Assembly (NCBI RefSeq): GCF_014117325.1
Contig: NZ_CP059732.1
Location: 7,691,001-7,755,000 of the forward strand
DNA from: Spirosoma foliorum
Lineage (GTDB): Bacteria; Bacteroidota; Bacteroidia; Cytophagales; Spirosomataceae
Direction of reading: 5' to 3'
DNA length: 64,000 nt
Shown here piece after piece: positions 54,112 through 61,428 of this stretch (the stretch's first letter is position 1; each line of letters opens with the position of its first letter). A program made the translations under genes and the position numbers. Below the pieces are notes generated by a model. That model was not told where the DNA came from and did no database searches. It saw only the letters and a program-made list of their open reading frames with translations.

Positions 54112-54119
54112 CAAAATTA
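54112..54119 (-). promoter_or_regulatory. -7 box close to rplC
   Basis: On the minus strand it reads TAATTTTG, an exact TAnnTTTG, about 73 bases before the rplC start. It lies downstream of the terminator at 54175-54205, so it could provide terminator-independent expression. Confidence 0.4.
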
Positions 54120-54174
54120 GGCAAATATTTGAATGAATCCTATATCTGCTTAACAATCAGCCCAAAAACAACAT

Positions 54175-54205
54175 AAAAAAAGGTCGGGCGCGTTGCACCT
54201 GACCT
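54175..54205 (-). terminator. Attenuator-like terminator upstream of rplC
   Basis: On the minus strand AGGTCAGGTG (54205-54196) pairs with CGCCCGACCT (54190-54181), with G-U wobbles, and is followed by a run of Ts (54181-54175). An alternative pairing of 54232-54225 with 54197-54190 would open it. Confidence 0.65.
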
Positions 54206-54317
54206 CAAATAGCAGACAATACAATGCAACGCAAGGTTTGTTTGCTTAATAAGTCAGATGTGGTTTCCTTACGGACCTTCACCCTCGTATGTCGTTAGAC
54301 TCGATGTTCCGAGTTTG
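54182..54317 (-). ncRNA. Candidate leader RNA or small RNA before the ribosomal operon
   Basis: A transcript of about 135 bases is predicted between a -7 box (54324-54331) and the terminator hairpin. It holds a small stem (54299-54303 with 54310-54314) and a sequence (GCGTTGCA) able to pair either with the terminator arm region or not. No open frame of note is present. It could be an attenuating leader for rplC-rplQ or an independent small RNA. No known RNA family was recognised. Confidence 0.4.
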
Positions 54318-54323
54318 GGACTG

Positions 54324-54331
54324 CAAAAGTA
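54324..54331 (-). promoter_or_regulatory. -7 box for the leader RNA candidate
   Basis: On the minus strand it reads TACTTTTG, an exact TAnnTTTG, followed within about six bases by the predicted transcript start. No -33 TTG was seen at the usual spacing. Confidence 0.45.
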
Positions 54332-54420
54332 AGAAATAGTTAGGAGAAATAGAAAAATTATTTTAAAGAAAAGTTTTGACAGGGTTTTATTGGTGTTTCG
54401 GTAAGGTTCAATGATAAATT

Positions 54421-54438
54421 GTTCGGTCGCTATGCGAC
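54421..54438. repeat. REP-like palindrome, copy 1
   Basis: GTTCGGTCGCTATGCGAC contains the palindrome GTCGC-TAT-GCGAC. The identical 18 bases recur at 55110-55127, on the other side of the transposase gene. Confidence 0.8.
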
Positions 54439-54466
54439 AAGGAAATAAGAGGAACTGCTTTGTGTG

Positions 54467-54570
54467 CTACAAACATTAGGTTGCTAACGCGACTAAGAAT
54501 ACCAATGATAAGTTTAGAGTCCATAAGCGAGTTTGGACGTTCAGTCGCGTTAGCGACCTAATGTTTGTAG
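54467..54570. repeat. Inverted pair of REP-like elements (BIME-like)
   Basis: Two 28-base copies, 54467-54494 and 54543-54570, face each other and differ by one base. Each joins CTACAAACATT to a GTYGCTAACGCGACT palindrome. A third copy with the same head is at 55155-55181. Confidence 0.85.
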
Positions 54571-54624
54571 AAATAGCATCGGCCCACACCCCATCGTCGC
54601 GTAGCGCCGGAATGATAACATCAA

Positions 54625-55086
54625 CTATTCTGGCTGTTTGAATATATAACGCTCGTCGTAAGGCACGTTAAATTTGTCTAAAAATGATACATACTCCTCT
54701 ATAAATGTACGCTTTCTGTGATGCTCTTCCTGGTTCATGATATACTTAACGACCGAATCAATTTGTGAATGGCTGTGCGAAAAAGCACCATAACCTGTCT
54801 GCCACTCGAAATACCCCTTGATCAAGCGCTTATTATTAATCCATTTCGACGAATCACCTTTCAAATCTTGCATTAATTCAGAAATGGATTGTTTTGGATT
54901 GATCCCAATGAAAACGTGGATATGGTCAGGCATTCCGTTAATCGCTAACATTTTGTGGCCTTGGTTTTGCGCAATACCGGTCATATATTGATACAATTCT
55001 TCCTTCCAAGCTGATTGAATAAGCCCATAGCGATGTTTAACCGCGAAAACGGTATGTAAGTAGATTTGGGTATATGTGTTTGGCAT
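54625..55086 (-). CDS. REP-associated tyrosine transposase (IS200-like TnpA, RAYT)
   Basis: 153 residues, the usual size for the family. The HUH motif lies in GMPDHIHVFIG (His55, His57) and the catalytic Tyr is probably Tyr115 in SVVKYIMNQEE. The protein is a single-domain Y1 transposase that cuts single-stranded DNA near hairpins. It is surrounded on both sides by GTCGC...GCGAC palindromes, which fits a domesticated RAYT/REP system rather than a full insertion sequence. The reading frame is intact. Confidence 0.9.
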   Translation of the reverse strand: MPNTYTQIYLHTVFAVKHRYGLIQSAWKEELYQYMTGIAQNQGHKMLAINGMPDHIHVFIGINPKQSISELMQDLKGDSSKWINNKRLIKGYFEWQTGYGAFSHSHSQIDSVVKYIMNQEEHHRKRTFIEEYVSFLDKFNVPYDERYIFKQPE

Positions 55087-55109
55087 GTGGATTAGACGGC
55101 CAAGTATTG

Positions 55110-55128
55110 GTTCGGTCGCTATGCGACC
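55110..55128. repeat. REP-like palindrome, copy 2
   Basis: The same 18-base element as at 54421-54438, extended to GGTCGC-TAT-GCGACC. Together the two copies bracket the transposase gene as direct repeats. Confidence 0.8.
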
Positions 55129-55154
55129 AGTGAAATCGTGGGATGCTTAATATT

Positions 55155-55181
55155 CTACAAACATTTAGTCGCTATGCGACT
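55155..55181. repeat. REP-like palindrome with CTACAAACATT head, third copy
   Basis: CTACAAACATT followed by AGTCGC-TAT-GCGACT. It is in the same orientation as 54467-54494. Confidence 0.8.
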
Positions 55182-55305
55182 TGGGGGCGAATTGACAATT
55201 GTAATGGAAGGAATTTGAAAACTGTGAAGAGCCGGTAAGCAGTAGGTTTAACTCGTTTTGTCATTTAGTACTACGTATCGCAAAACGCCTGAATCCGGTT
55301 CGTTC

Positions 55306-56250
55306 ATGTCTCAATCTATCACTCGTCGTCAAACGCTGGCGGCTCTGACTGCCTCTGTAGGCGCATCTTTTTCCTCTAATTCGCTGGATGCTATGCCTGT
55401 TCCAACTGCACAGCCTTCCTTCACGCTTTGCCTGAATATGAGCACGATTCGTGGGCATAAACTTGGCTTTGTAAAGGAACTGGAAGTGGCTTCAAAAGCT
55501 GGATTCCGATCGGTTGAAATATGGGTTGAAACGTTACAGACTTATCTGAAAAGCGGAGCAACTACGGCAGATGCTCGTAAAGTTCTGAGTGATACTGGAA
55601 TAAAAGTTGAAAATGCCATTGGATTTGCTCCCTGGATTATAGATGATGAAGCTGCTCGTGCCAAGGGCGTTGCTCAGCTCAAAAGCGAGATGGAGATGTT
55701 GGCCGAGGTAGGTTGTAAGCGGGTCGCTACGCCACCAATCGGTGCGCAATCGCCGGGAAGTCCTAAAATTGATTTATACAAAGCGGCCGAACGGTATCGG
55801 GCTATTCTGGAAATAGGCGATAAAACGGGAGTTGTTCCTCAACTGGAATTATGGGGCTTTTCGCCCAACTTAAGCCGACTGGGCGAGGTCATGTTCGTGG
55901 CTATTGAAAGCGGGCATCCGTCGGCACGAGTGCTGCTGGATATATATCACCTCTACAAAGGCGGCTCTGGTAACGTGAGTTTACCACTGGTTGGTAAGCC
56001 AGCCATTGAGGTTTTCCACGTCAATGACTATACCGCCGATTTTACACGAGAAAAAATTACTGATGCCGATCGGGTATTCCCAGGGGATGGCGTTGCACCA
56101 ATCAAGGAAACATTGAAACTCATCAAGCGCCCAGATCGTCCAATAGTATTGTCTTTGGAGGTATTCAATAAAATGTACTACGCGCAGGAAGCTCAGGTTG
56201 TGGCGAACACAGCCATGGCGAAAATGAAAGCTATGGTTGCTGGCGTATAG
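55306..56250 (+). CDS. Sugar phosphate isomerase/epimerase family protein with Tat-like signal
   Basis: 314 residues from the ATG at 55306; a TTG 16 codons upstream reads in frame but adds sequence before the signal. MSQSITRRQTLAALTASVGA is a twin-arginine signal. The mature part is an AP-endonuclease-2/xylose-isomerase-like TIM barrel, with metal-site residues in LDIYHLYKGG, VFHVNDYTAD and the final ILSLEVFN region. Such proteins isomerise or epimerise sugars or inositols; the substrate is unknown. It faces the SDR gene across a decamer palindrome. Confidence 0.83.
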   Translation: MSQSITRRQTLAALTASVGASFSSNSLDAMPVPTAQPSFTLCLNMSTIRGHKLGFVKELEVASKAGFRSVEIWVETLQTYLKSGATTADARKVLSDTGIKVENAIGFAPWIIDDEAARAKGVAQLKSEMEMLAEVGCKRVATPPIGAQSPGSPKIDLYKAAERYRAILEIGDKTGVVPQLELWGFSPNLSRLGEVMFVAIESGHPSARVLLDIYHLYKGGSGNVSLPLVGKPAIEVFHVNDYTADFTREKITDADRVFPGDGVAPIKETLKLIKRPDRPIVLSLEVFNKMYYAQEAQVVANTAMAKMKAMVAGV

Positions 56251-56260
56251 AAGTTCAGAG

Positions 56261-56333
56261 ATAGTCAAGGGTGGTCAGGAATGATCTGGTATTGTTTATC
56301 AATTCTTGACCATTCCTGACCACCTTTGACTAT
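56261..56333. repeat. Palindrome with arms built of 10-base units
   Basis: The left arm (56261-56290) has units ATAGTCAAGG, GTGGTCAGGA and ATGATCTGGT. The right arm (about 56294-56333) on the reverse strand has ATAGTCAAAG, GTGGTCAGGA and ATGGTCAAGA. A close relative of the element at 5041-5137. Confidence 0.85.
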
Positions 56334-56335
56334 TT

Positions 56336-57109
56336 TTAATAGGCCCAGGCTAGTAAGCCACCATCGGCCGAAATTGTCTGGCCTGTTACATAACTAGAAG
56401 CAGGCATGCATAGGAAGGAGACAACGGAGGCTATTTCTTCGGGCTCGCCAATGCGATTCATGGGCGTTCGTTTGAGGATGCCAGCCAACTTTTCAGGATT
56501 AGTGAGCACTGGTGTCGCTAAAGGGGTTCTTATATACCACGGAGCAACGGCATTTACACGAATGCCATCGGCAGCCCATTCAACCGCCAAATTACGGGTA
56601 AGTTGAAGCATAGCGGCTTTAGACATGCCGTAAAGAGAACCACTGCTGGTATGCGCCAAACCCGATACCGACGAAATCATCACGATCTTCCCACCACTAA
56701 CGGACGCTTTGAGAAGTGGATAAGCCGCCTGACTTAACTCGTAGGCCGAGCGCTGATTGGTATTCAGAACATGTTCATAATCGGTAGAGCTATAATCGGC
56801 GGTGGCTTTACGGATATTGGTTCCGGCATTATTGACCAGAATATCCAGGCTTCCCCACTTCTCGCTGACCGTTTCAATAACCTGAGCAGCTATGCCGTGT
56901 TTACTCATGTCAACCGCTAATCCATCAACTACGTGGCCCTGTTGCCGATAGGCGTCTAACTGTTGCTGAAGTAAATCATTATCGCGGGCGACGATAAACA
57001 CAGATGCGCCCAAGTCCAGAAATTGCCGGACAATAGCTTCTCCGATTCCTTTAGTGCCGCCCGTTACGAGGGCGCGTTGGCCGCTTAGCGACCAGAGAGA
57101 TTGAGTCAT
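56336..57109 (-). CDS. SDR family oxidoreductase (tropinone reductase-like)
   Basis: 257 residues. The nucleotide motif is [20 protein letters not shown] lies in [10 protein letters not shown], and the catalytic Ser-Tyr-Lys are in [20 protein letters not shown]. It is a classical short-chain dehydrogenase; tropinone-reductase-like members reduce ketones, often of sugar acids in bacteria. The substrate is not assigned. It is convergent with the sugar isomerase-like gene. Confidence 0.88.
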   Translation of the reverse strand: MTQSLWSLSGQRALVTGGTKGIGEAIVRQFLDLGASVFIVARDNDLLQQQLDAYRQQGHVVDGLAVDMSKHGIAAQVIETVSEKWGSLDILVNNAGTNIRKATADYSSTDYEHVLNTNQRSAYELSQAAYPLLKASVSGGKIVMISSVSGLAHTSSGSLYGMSKAAMLQLTRNLAVEWAADGIRVNAVAPWYIRTPLATPVLTNPEKLAGILKRTPMNRIGEPEEIASVVSFLCMPASSYVTGQTISADGGLLAWAY

Positions 57110-57169
57110 GTAAGGATGTAATTCGAGGTTGCGTCATAAAACTACGCAGCCTGAATTATAAACCATAAC

Positions 57170-57724
57170 TTAACTGCTCTTCTGATCAGATACGGGCTCC
57201 CAACGTTCCTGTTGCAGGAAATACATGACTATGGCTGCCGTGACTGCTCCAACTCCGATAATCCATACCACGCCCCAAGGACTCCAGTAGGACCAGGTTT
57301 TTTGACTAATCAAATGCAAAAAGGCAATCATCATCAGCCCAAGCCCTAAGGCACCCCCAAGGGCATACACGAGTGTCTTCTGATACGATTGTCGCAATGA
57401 GTAGGCTCCGTATGATTTGTTCCGAAACTGAAACAGAATATCGTCCAGACTGGCTTTGGCTAGTTGCTCCTCTGAAAAAGCTAATTCCTGGTGATAAAGC
57501 TTACGGAGCTTCTGGACCGAATCGGCGTTTGCATCCTGTAGGGTTTTGTTGAGGGCAGCTTCAAAAGGAAGGCCAATCCAGAGGTAATGTTCAACTTCGC
57601 AAATAAGATGGTCAAGTAATTCGGTGAGCAGTTCGCCAGAAAGACCGCTTTGGAGCAGATACTTATGAATATAGTCGATTTGGTTGGGATGTAGCTTTTC
57701 CATAAACGTAAAGGATTTAGTCAA
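57170..57724 (-). CDS. Membrane protein with YGAYxLR motif, partner of a PadR regulator
   Basis: 184 residues. The first 90 are helical, with a sequence resembling small DUF1700/DUF1129-like proteins (ELLDHLICEVEHYLWIG). Then FQFRNKSYGAYSLRQSYQKT carries the NKxYGAYxLR motif best known from the N-terminus of Bacteroidota TonB proteins. Two membrane segments follow. There is no TonB C-terminal domain. Its start overlaps the PadR stop (ATGA), so the pair is an operon. Confidence 0.75.
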   Translation of the reverse strand: MTKSFTFMEKLHPNQIDYIHKYLLQSGLSGELLTELLDHLICEVEHYLWIGLPFEAALNKTLQDANADSVQKLRKLYHQELAFSEEQLAKASLDDILFQFRNKSYGAYSLRQSYQKTLVYALGGALGLGLMMIAFLHLISQKTWSYWSPWGVVWIIGVGAVTAAIVMYFLQQERWEPVSDQKSS

Positions 57725-58074
57725 TTGCCATAAGCCAGATTAGGAGGTGTTTGAAATAACTGTTGCATATAACTGACAAAATTCTCGAACTCAGAGACCT
57801 TCTTAATGGCCATCTGCGCACCACTATCTGTCAGTGAATAATACTTGCGTAGACGACCATCGACCTCAATCGATTCGTTTATCAGCAACCCTTCCTGCTC
57901 CAGCTTGTGAAGAACTGGATACAGTGCCCCAAACGTCAGTGTAAGCTCACCCTGAGTCCGCTCCTTAACGGCCTGGGTTATCTGATAGCCATACATTTTA
58001 TCTTGTTCGGAGAGTAGTTTCAAGACGATTGTCTTCAACGTGCCCCGTAAAAATTCACTACTGACCTGTTCCAT
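57721..58074 (-). CDS. PadR family transcriptional regulator
   Basis: 117 residues. The winged helix is LKTIVLKLLSEQDKMYGYQI and the wing includes GALYPVLHKLEQEGLL; the C-terminal helix forms the dimer. PadR proteins repress a neighbouring gene or operon in response to a ligand or envelope stress. Here it is coupled to a membrane protein gene, the usual arrangement for a sensor partner. No operator was recognised. Confidence 0.92.
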   Translation of the reverse strand: MEQVSSEFLRGTLKTIVLKLLSEQDKMYGYQITQAVKERTQGELTLTFGALYPVLHKLEQEGLLINESIEVDGRLRKYYSLTDSGAQMAIKKVSEFENFVSYMQQLFQTPPNLAYGN

Positions 58075-58230
58075 AACTAAACGGGATTACCCGTGCTATT
58101 TTCTGTAACGAATATATATAAGAAAATTAAATATACAAGTAAATAGTTGCGTTTTTTTAAGTAATGTGATTATTGAGCGCAACGCAAGGGGTTTCGTACC
58201 TGTCTATTGATCAGATGGAGAAAGCTCTTT

Positions 58231-58262
58231 TTTGGCAATCCCCTGTTTGACCAGTAATTTTA
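58231..58262 (+). promoter_or_regulatory. Promoter of the M16 peptidase gene pair
   Basis: A -33 TTTG (58231-58234) and a near-consensus -7 TAATTTTA (58255-58262) are separated by 20 bases. The start codon follows 24 bases later at 58287. Confidence 0.5.
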
Positions 58263-58286
58263 GATTTCCCAATTAAAACTACACTT

Positions 58287-59630
58287 ATGAACAAACGAAT
58301 CGGGCTGCTGGTCGGGTTGACGCTCGTGGCGGGCAGTCTCTTGGCACAGAATAAGCCTAAGCCGGAGGACGTACAAACCTTTACGCTCAAAAACGGGATG
58401 AAATTCATGGTTCTCGAAGACCATTCGATTCCGAACGCAAATTTCTATTCATTCTGGAAAGTTGGCTCTCGTAACGAAGTGCATGGCATAACGGGCTTAT
58501 CCCACTTCTTTGAGCACATGATGTTCAACGGCGCCAAAAAGTACGGCCCTAAGCAGTTCGACCGTGTTATGGAAGCCAATGGGGGGTCTAACAACGCTTA
58601 CACGACCGAAAACAATACGGTTTACACCGACTGGTTTCAGAGTGGTGCGCTCGAAACAATCTTTGATCTGGAAGCGGATCGCATCCGGGATTTAGCCATT
58701 GACCCTAAAATGGTGGAGAGTGAGCGGGGTGTCGTTTTATCGGAACGCAGTACGGGGTTGGAGAATAGTAACTACCGAGTCATTAATGAATTGGTCCAGT
58801 CGGTGGCTTTTGTGGAACACCCATACATGTTTCCGGTAATTGGCTTTGAGTCGGATATTAAAAAATGGACGCAGGCCGATCTTGAGAAATACTTCAAGAC
58901 CTATTATTCGCCCAATAATGCGGTTGTCGTGGTGGTGGGCGACGTGACTGCTGCGCAGGTTAAAAAATTGGCTGAGCAGTATATTGAACCCATTCCGGCT
59001 CAGAAACTGCCCGATAGCTTGCGGACTGTAGAGCCTCCCCAAAATGGCGAACGGCGGGCAACGACTTATAAAGACATAGCCACACCTAATATTCTGCTGG
59101 CTTACCACACGCCCGCCACTCGGCACCCAGATTATTACGCCCTCGACTTGCTGAGTGGTGTACTTAGCTCTGGAAATTCATCGCGTTTAGTGAAGTCGCT
59201 GGTCCTTGATTCTACCATCGCATCACGCGTATTTACTAATATGGATCAGTCGTTCGATCCGAGCTTGTTCTCGATTTATGCTATTGCGGCCAGTAACATA
59301 TCGGCTGAGCAACTTGAACGATCGGTATTGAATCAGATTGATAAGGTAATCAACGAAGGGATTACAGATGTAGAACTGCAAAAGCTGAAGAATCAGAAAT
59401 TAATGGAGTTCTATCACACCATGGAGTCGATCAATGGAAAGGCGAATTCATTGGGGACGTACGAGTTGTTTTTCGGCGATTACAAAAAGTTATACGAAGC
59501 CCCCGCTCTCTACGAGAAAGTAACCAAAGAAGATGTGCAGCGCGTGGCCAGAACCTATTTGACAAGTCGTAATCGCACGGTGGGTTATCTTTTGCCAGAG
59601 CCTAAAACGAATCCCGTTAAAAACAATTAA
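58287..59630 (+). CDS. M16 family zinc metallopeptidase, catalytic member
   Basis: 447 residues with a signal peptide (TLVAGSLLAQ). The inverted zinc motif HFFEH is at residues 73-77 (GLSHFFEHMMFNG). The chain is half-length, typical of PqqL/processing-peptidase-like proteins that work as a pair. The next gene, 46 bases downstream, is the partner without the zinc motif. It probably degrades peptides in the periplasm. Confidence 0.92.
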   Translation: MNKRIGLLVGLTLVAGSLLAQNKPKPEDVQTFTLKNGMKFMVLEDHSIPNANFYSFWKVGSRNEVHGITGLSHFFEHMMFNGAKKYGPKQFDRVMEANGGSNNAYTTENNTVYTDWFQSGALETIFDLEADRIRDLAIDPKMVESERGVVLSERSTGLENSNYRVINELVQSVAFVEHPYMFPVIGFESDIKKWTQADLEKYFKTYYSPNNAVVVVVGDVTAAQVKKLAEQYIEPIPAQKLPDSLRTVEPPQNGERRATTYKDIATPNILLAYHTPATRHPDYYALDLLSGVLSSGNSSRLVKSLVLDSTIASRVFTNMDQSFDPSLFSIYAIAASNISAEQLERSVLNQIDKVINEGITDVELQKLKNQKLMEFYHTMESINGKANSLGTYELFFGDYKKLYEAPALYEKVTKEDVQRVARTYLTSRNRTVGYLLPEPKTNPVKNN

Positions 59631-59635
59631 TCCTT

Positions 59636-59668
59636 AAACCTATAAGGTCTTCAAAACCTTATAGGTTT
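59636..59668 (+). terminator. Small hairpin between the two M16 genes
   Basis: A perfect 13-base stem (59636-59648 with 59656-59668) with a seven-base loop. It fills most of the gap between the paired genes and could limit readthrough. Confidence 0.6.
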
Positions 59669-59676
59669 CGCTATAT

Positions 59677-61053
59677 ATGAAATCGATACTTACTCTACTT
59701 ACCGCGGTATTACTAACGGGCGCATCGTTGGCGCAGACGTTTAAGGTACCGCCTTATCAGAAATTCAAGCTCAAAAATGGCCTGACGGTTTATTTGATGG
59801 AGCAGCATGAAGTGCCGCTTATCAATGTCTCGGCCGTTTTCGATGCTGGTGCCGTGCAGGACGGAAGCCGCTATGGATTGTCGAATATGACGGCAGAAGC
59901 TATTCTGTTCGGCAGTTCAAAATACACGAAGTCGCAGCTCGAAGAGAAAATCGAGTACGTTGGCGCTAGTGTGGATACCTATGCCGGTAAAGAAGTGGCT
60001 AAACTGACCTCGTCATTTGCCGTTAAGGATCAGGATCTGTTGTTCGATATTATTCAGGATGTGATCACAAAACCAACTTTCGATCAGGCAGAATTCGATA
60101 AGTACAAACAGCGGCAACTACTTCAGTTAACCCAACAGAAAGAAAGTCCGCGCGGAGTGGTCAATTCCTATTTCAACCGGTTTGTGTACGAAGGCCATCC
60201 TTATGCGAACCCGCTGACCGGTACTCCCAGTTCTGTTTCAGCCGTTTCGGCAAGCGATGCCCGGCAGTTTTATCAGAAATACTACACGGCAGATCGGGCC
60301 GCTATTGCTATTGTAGGCGACTTCAATACGGCAGAGATGAAAAAACGGGTAACCGAGTTGTTCGGAAGCTGGAAAACGGCCCCGGCAACTGCCCCAGCAC
60401 TCACAGAACCTGCTTTCTCGTTCGATAAAAACCGAGTTTTACTAGTCAATAAGGACGATGCCCGCGAAACAACGTTTCTGATTGGTGGAAAAGGCATTAC
60501 GCAAAATAACCCTGATTTTATACCGGTCACGGTTGTCAATACGATTCTAGGCGGCCGGTTCACGTCCTGGCTAAATGATGCGTTGCGGGTAAATTCAGGG
60601 TTGACTTACGGAGCCGGAAGTCGTTTCGGGACTTATCGTAAAAGTGGCACATTCGCCATTTCAACATTTACCAAGGTTAGTACGACCACGCAGGCCATCG
60701 ACATGGCGTTGCAGGTACTCGATAGTTTGCATCGGACGGGTATTGATGAGAAAACCTTAACATCGGCTAAAAACTACGTGAAAGCTGACTTCCCTCCGAA
60801 GTACGAATCGGCCAGCGAATTAGCGAACCTGTTGACAGATATGTTCAGTATGGGTTTTGATGAATCGTTCATCAACAATTTCCAGAAGAACGTCGATGGA
60901 CTGACGGTGGCTAAAACCCGCCAGATTATTGATCAGTATTTTCCAAAGAATACCCTCCAGTTTGTCCTGATTGGTAAAGCCGAAGCCATTCGTGATAAGG
61001 TGAAGAAATACGGCACCGTTACGGAGAAAGAAATCAAAGCCGACGGTTTTTAA
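59677..61053 (+). CDS. M16 family peptidase partner, zinc motif absent
   Basis: 458 residues with a signal peptide (ASLAQTFKV region). It aligns in layout with the preceding gene, but the position of the HxxEH motif reads GLSNMTAEAILFG, so it cannot bind zinc. In M16 pairs such subunits close the chamber around the substrate. The operon arrangement with the catalytic subunit supports a heterodimer. An inverted repeat with self-palindromic arms follows. Confidence 0.9.
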   Translation: MKSILTLLTAVLLTGASLAQTFKVPPYQKFKLKNGLTVYLMEQHEVPLINVSAVFDAGAVQDGSRYGLSNMTAEAILFGSSKYTKSQLEEKIEYVGASVDTYAGKEVAKLTSSFAVKDQDLLFDIIQDVITKPTFDQAEFDKYKQRQLLQLTQQKESPRGVVNSYFNRFVYEGHPYANPLTGTPSSVSAVSASDARQFYQKYYTADRAAIAIVGDFNTAEMKKRVTELFGSWKTAPATAPALTEPAFSFDKNRVLLVNKDDARETTFLIGGKGITQNNPDFIPVTVVNTILGGRFTSWLNDALRVNSGLTYGAGSRFGTYRKSGTFAISTFTKVSTTTQAIDMALQVLDSLHRTGIDEKTLTSAKNYVKADFPPKYESASELANLLTDMFSMGFDESFINNFQKNVDGLTVAKTRQIIDQYFPKNTLQFVLIGKAEAIRDKVKKYGTVTEKEIKADGF

Positions 61054-61056
61054 AAA

Positions 61057-61134
61057 GTAACGCGGACATCCTGTCCGCATAGTCACTGACTTACAATTTA
61101 TCATGTGGCTATGCGGACAGGATGTCCACGTTAC
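61057..61134. repeat. Inverted repeat with self-palindromic arms
   Basis: Arms 61057-61082 and 61109-61134 differ at one base. Each arm contains its own hairpin GCGGACA-TCC-TGTCCGC (with one change on the right). It lies between the M16 pair and the cobalamin riboswitch. Confidence 0.85.
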
Positions 61135-61155
61135 ATCTATTCCATAAATTTCCCC

Positions 61156-61163
61156 TACCTTTG
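61156..61163 (+). promoter_or_regulatory. -7 box of the B12 uptake transcript
   Basis: TACCTTTG matches TAnnTTTG exactly, a few bases before the riboswitch start. No -33 TTG at the usual spacing was seen. Confidence 0.5.
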
Positions 61164-61167
61164 TCCT

Positions 61168-61428
61168 GAGTTTTAGGTGCCTGACGTCATTTCGTGGTGA
61201 CTTTCAAGGCTTAATAGGGAAGTTGGTGCAAGACCAGCGCTGTCCCCGCAACTGTAAGTCTTACTAAAATGCATAATTTATAATGTAGAATGCATAATGG
61301 GGTTACAGCCATTTTACATTGATCATTATTCATTATCCATTAAAATCGGTTCATTCTTCGTAGCCACTGTGTTTGTTCTCAACACGGGAAGGCTTGAACC
61401 GACAAGACGAGCCAGGAGACCTGCCCAA
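61168..61428 (+). ncRNA. Cobalamin riboswitch with an expanded peripheral region
   Basis: Conserved parts are present in order: the GGGAAGTTGGTGCAAGACC region (61218-61235), CCCCGCAACTGTAAG (about 61244-61258), GCCACTG (about 61363-61369), GGGAAGGC (61386-61393) and the B12 box AGCCAGGAGACCTGCC (61410-61425). Between the GTAAG and GCCACTG segments lie about 100 bases holding a heptamer palindrome, where most members have a short loop. A small stem at about 61445-61465 may be the expression platform. It should switch off receptor synthesis when cobalamin is bound. Confidence 0.92.
61268..61341. repeat. Heptamer-arm palindrome inside the riboswitch (AATGNNN family)
   Basis: The left arm (61268-61302) has units AATGCAT, AATTTAT, AATGTAG, AATGCAT, AATGGGG. 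The right arm (about 61309-61341) on the reverse strand has AATGGAT, AATGAAT, AATGATC, AATGTAA. It shares the 11-mer AATGTAGAATG with 29303-29392. Confidence 0.85.

Noticed and set aside
54040..54156. 39-codon N-terminal extension of L3
   Set aside because: It covers a TAnnTTTG box and has no L3 similarity; universal L3 starts at [12 protein letters not shown].
54182..54317. tRNA or 6S RNA in the gap before rplC
   Set aside because: No cloverleaf or T-loop sequence is visible, and the predicted transcript is too short and lacks the long central bubble of 6S RNA.
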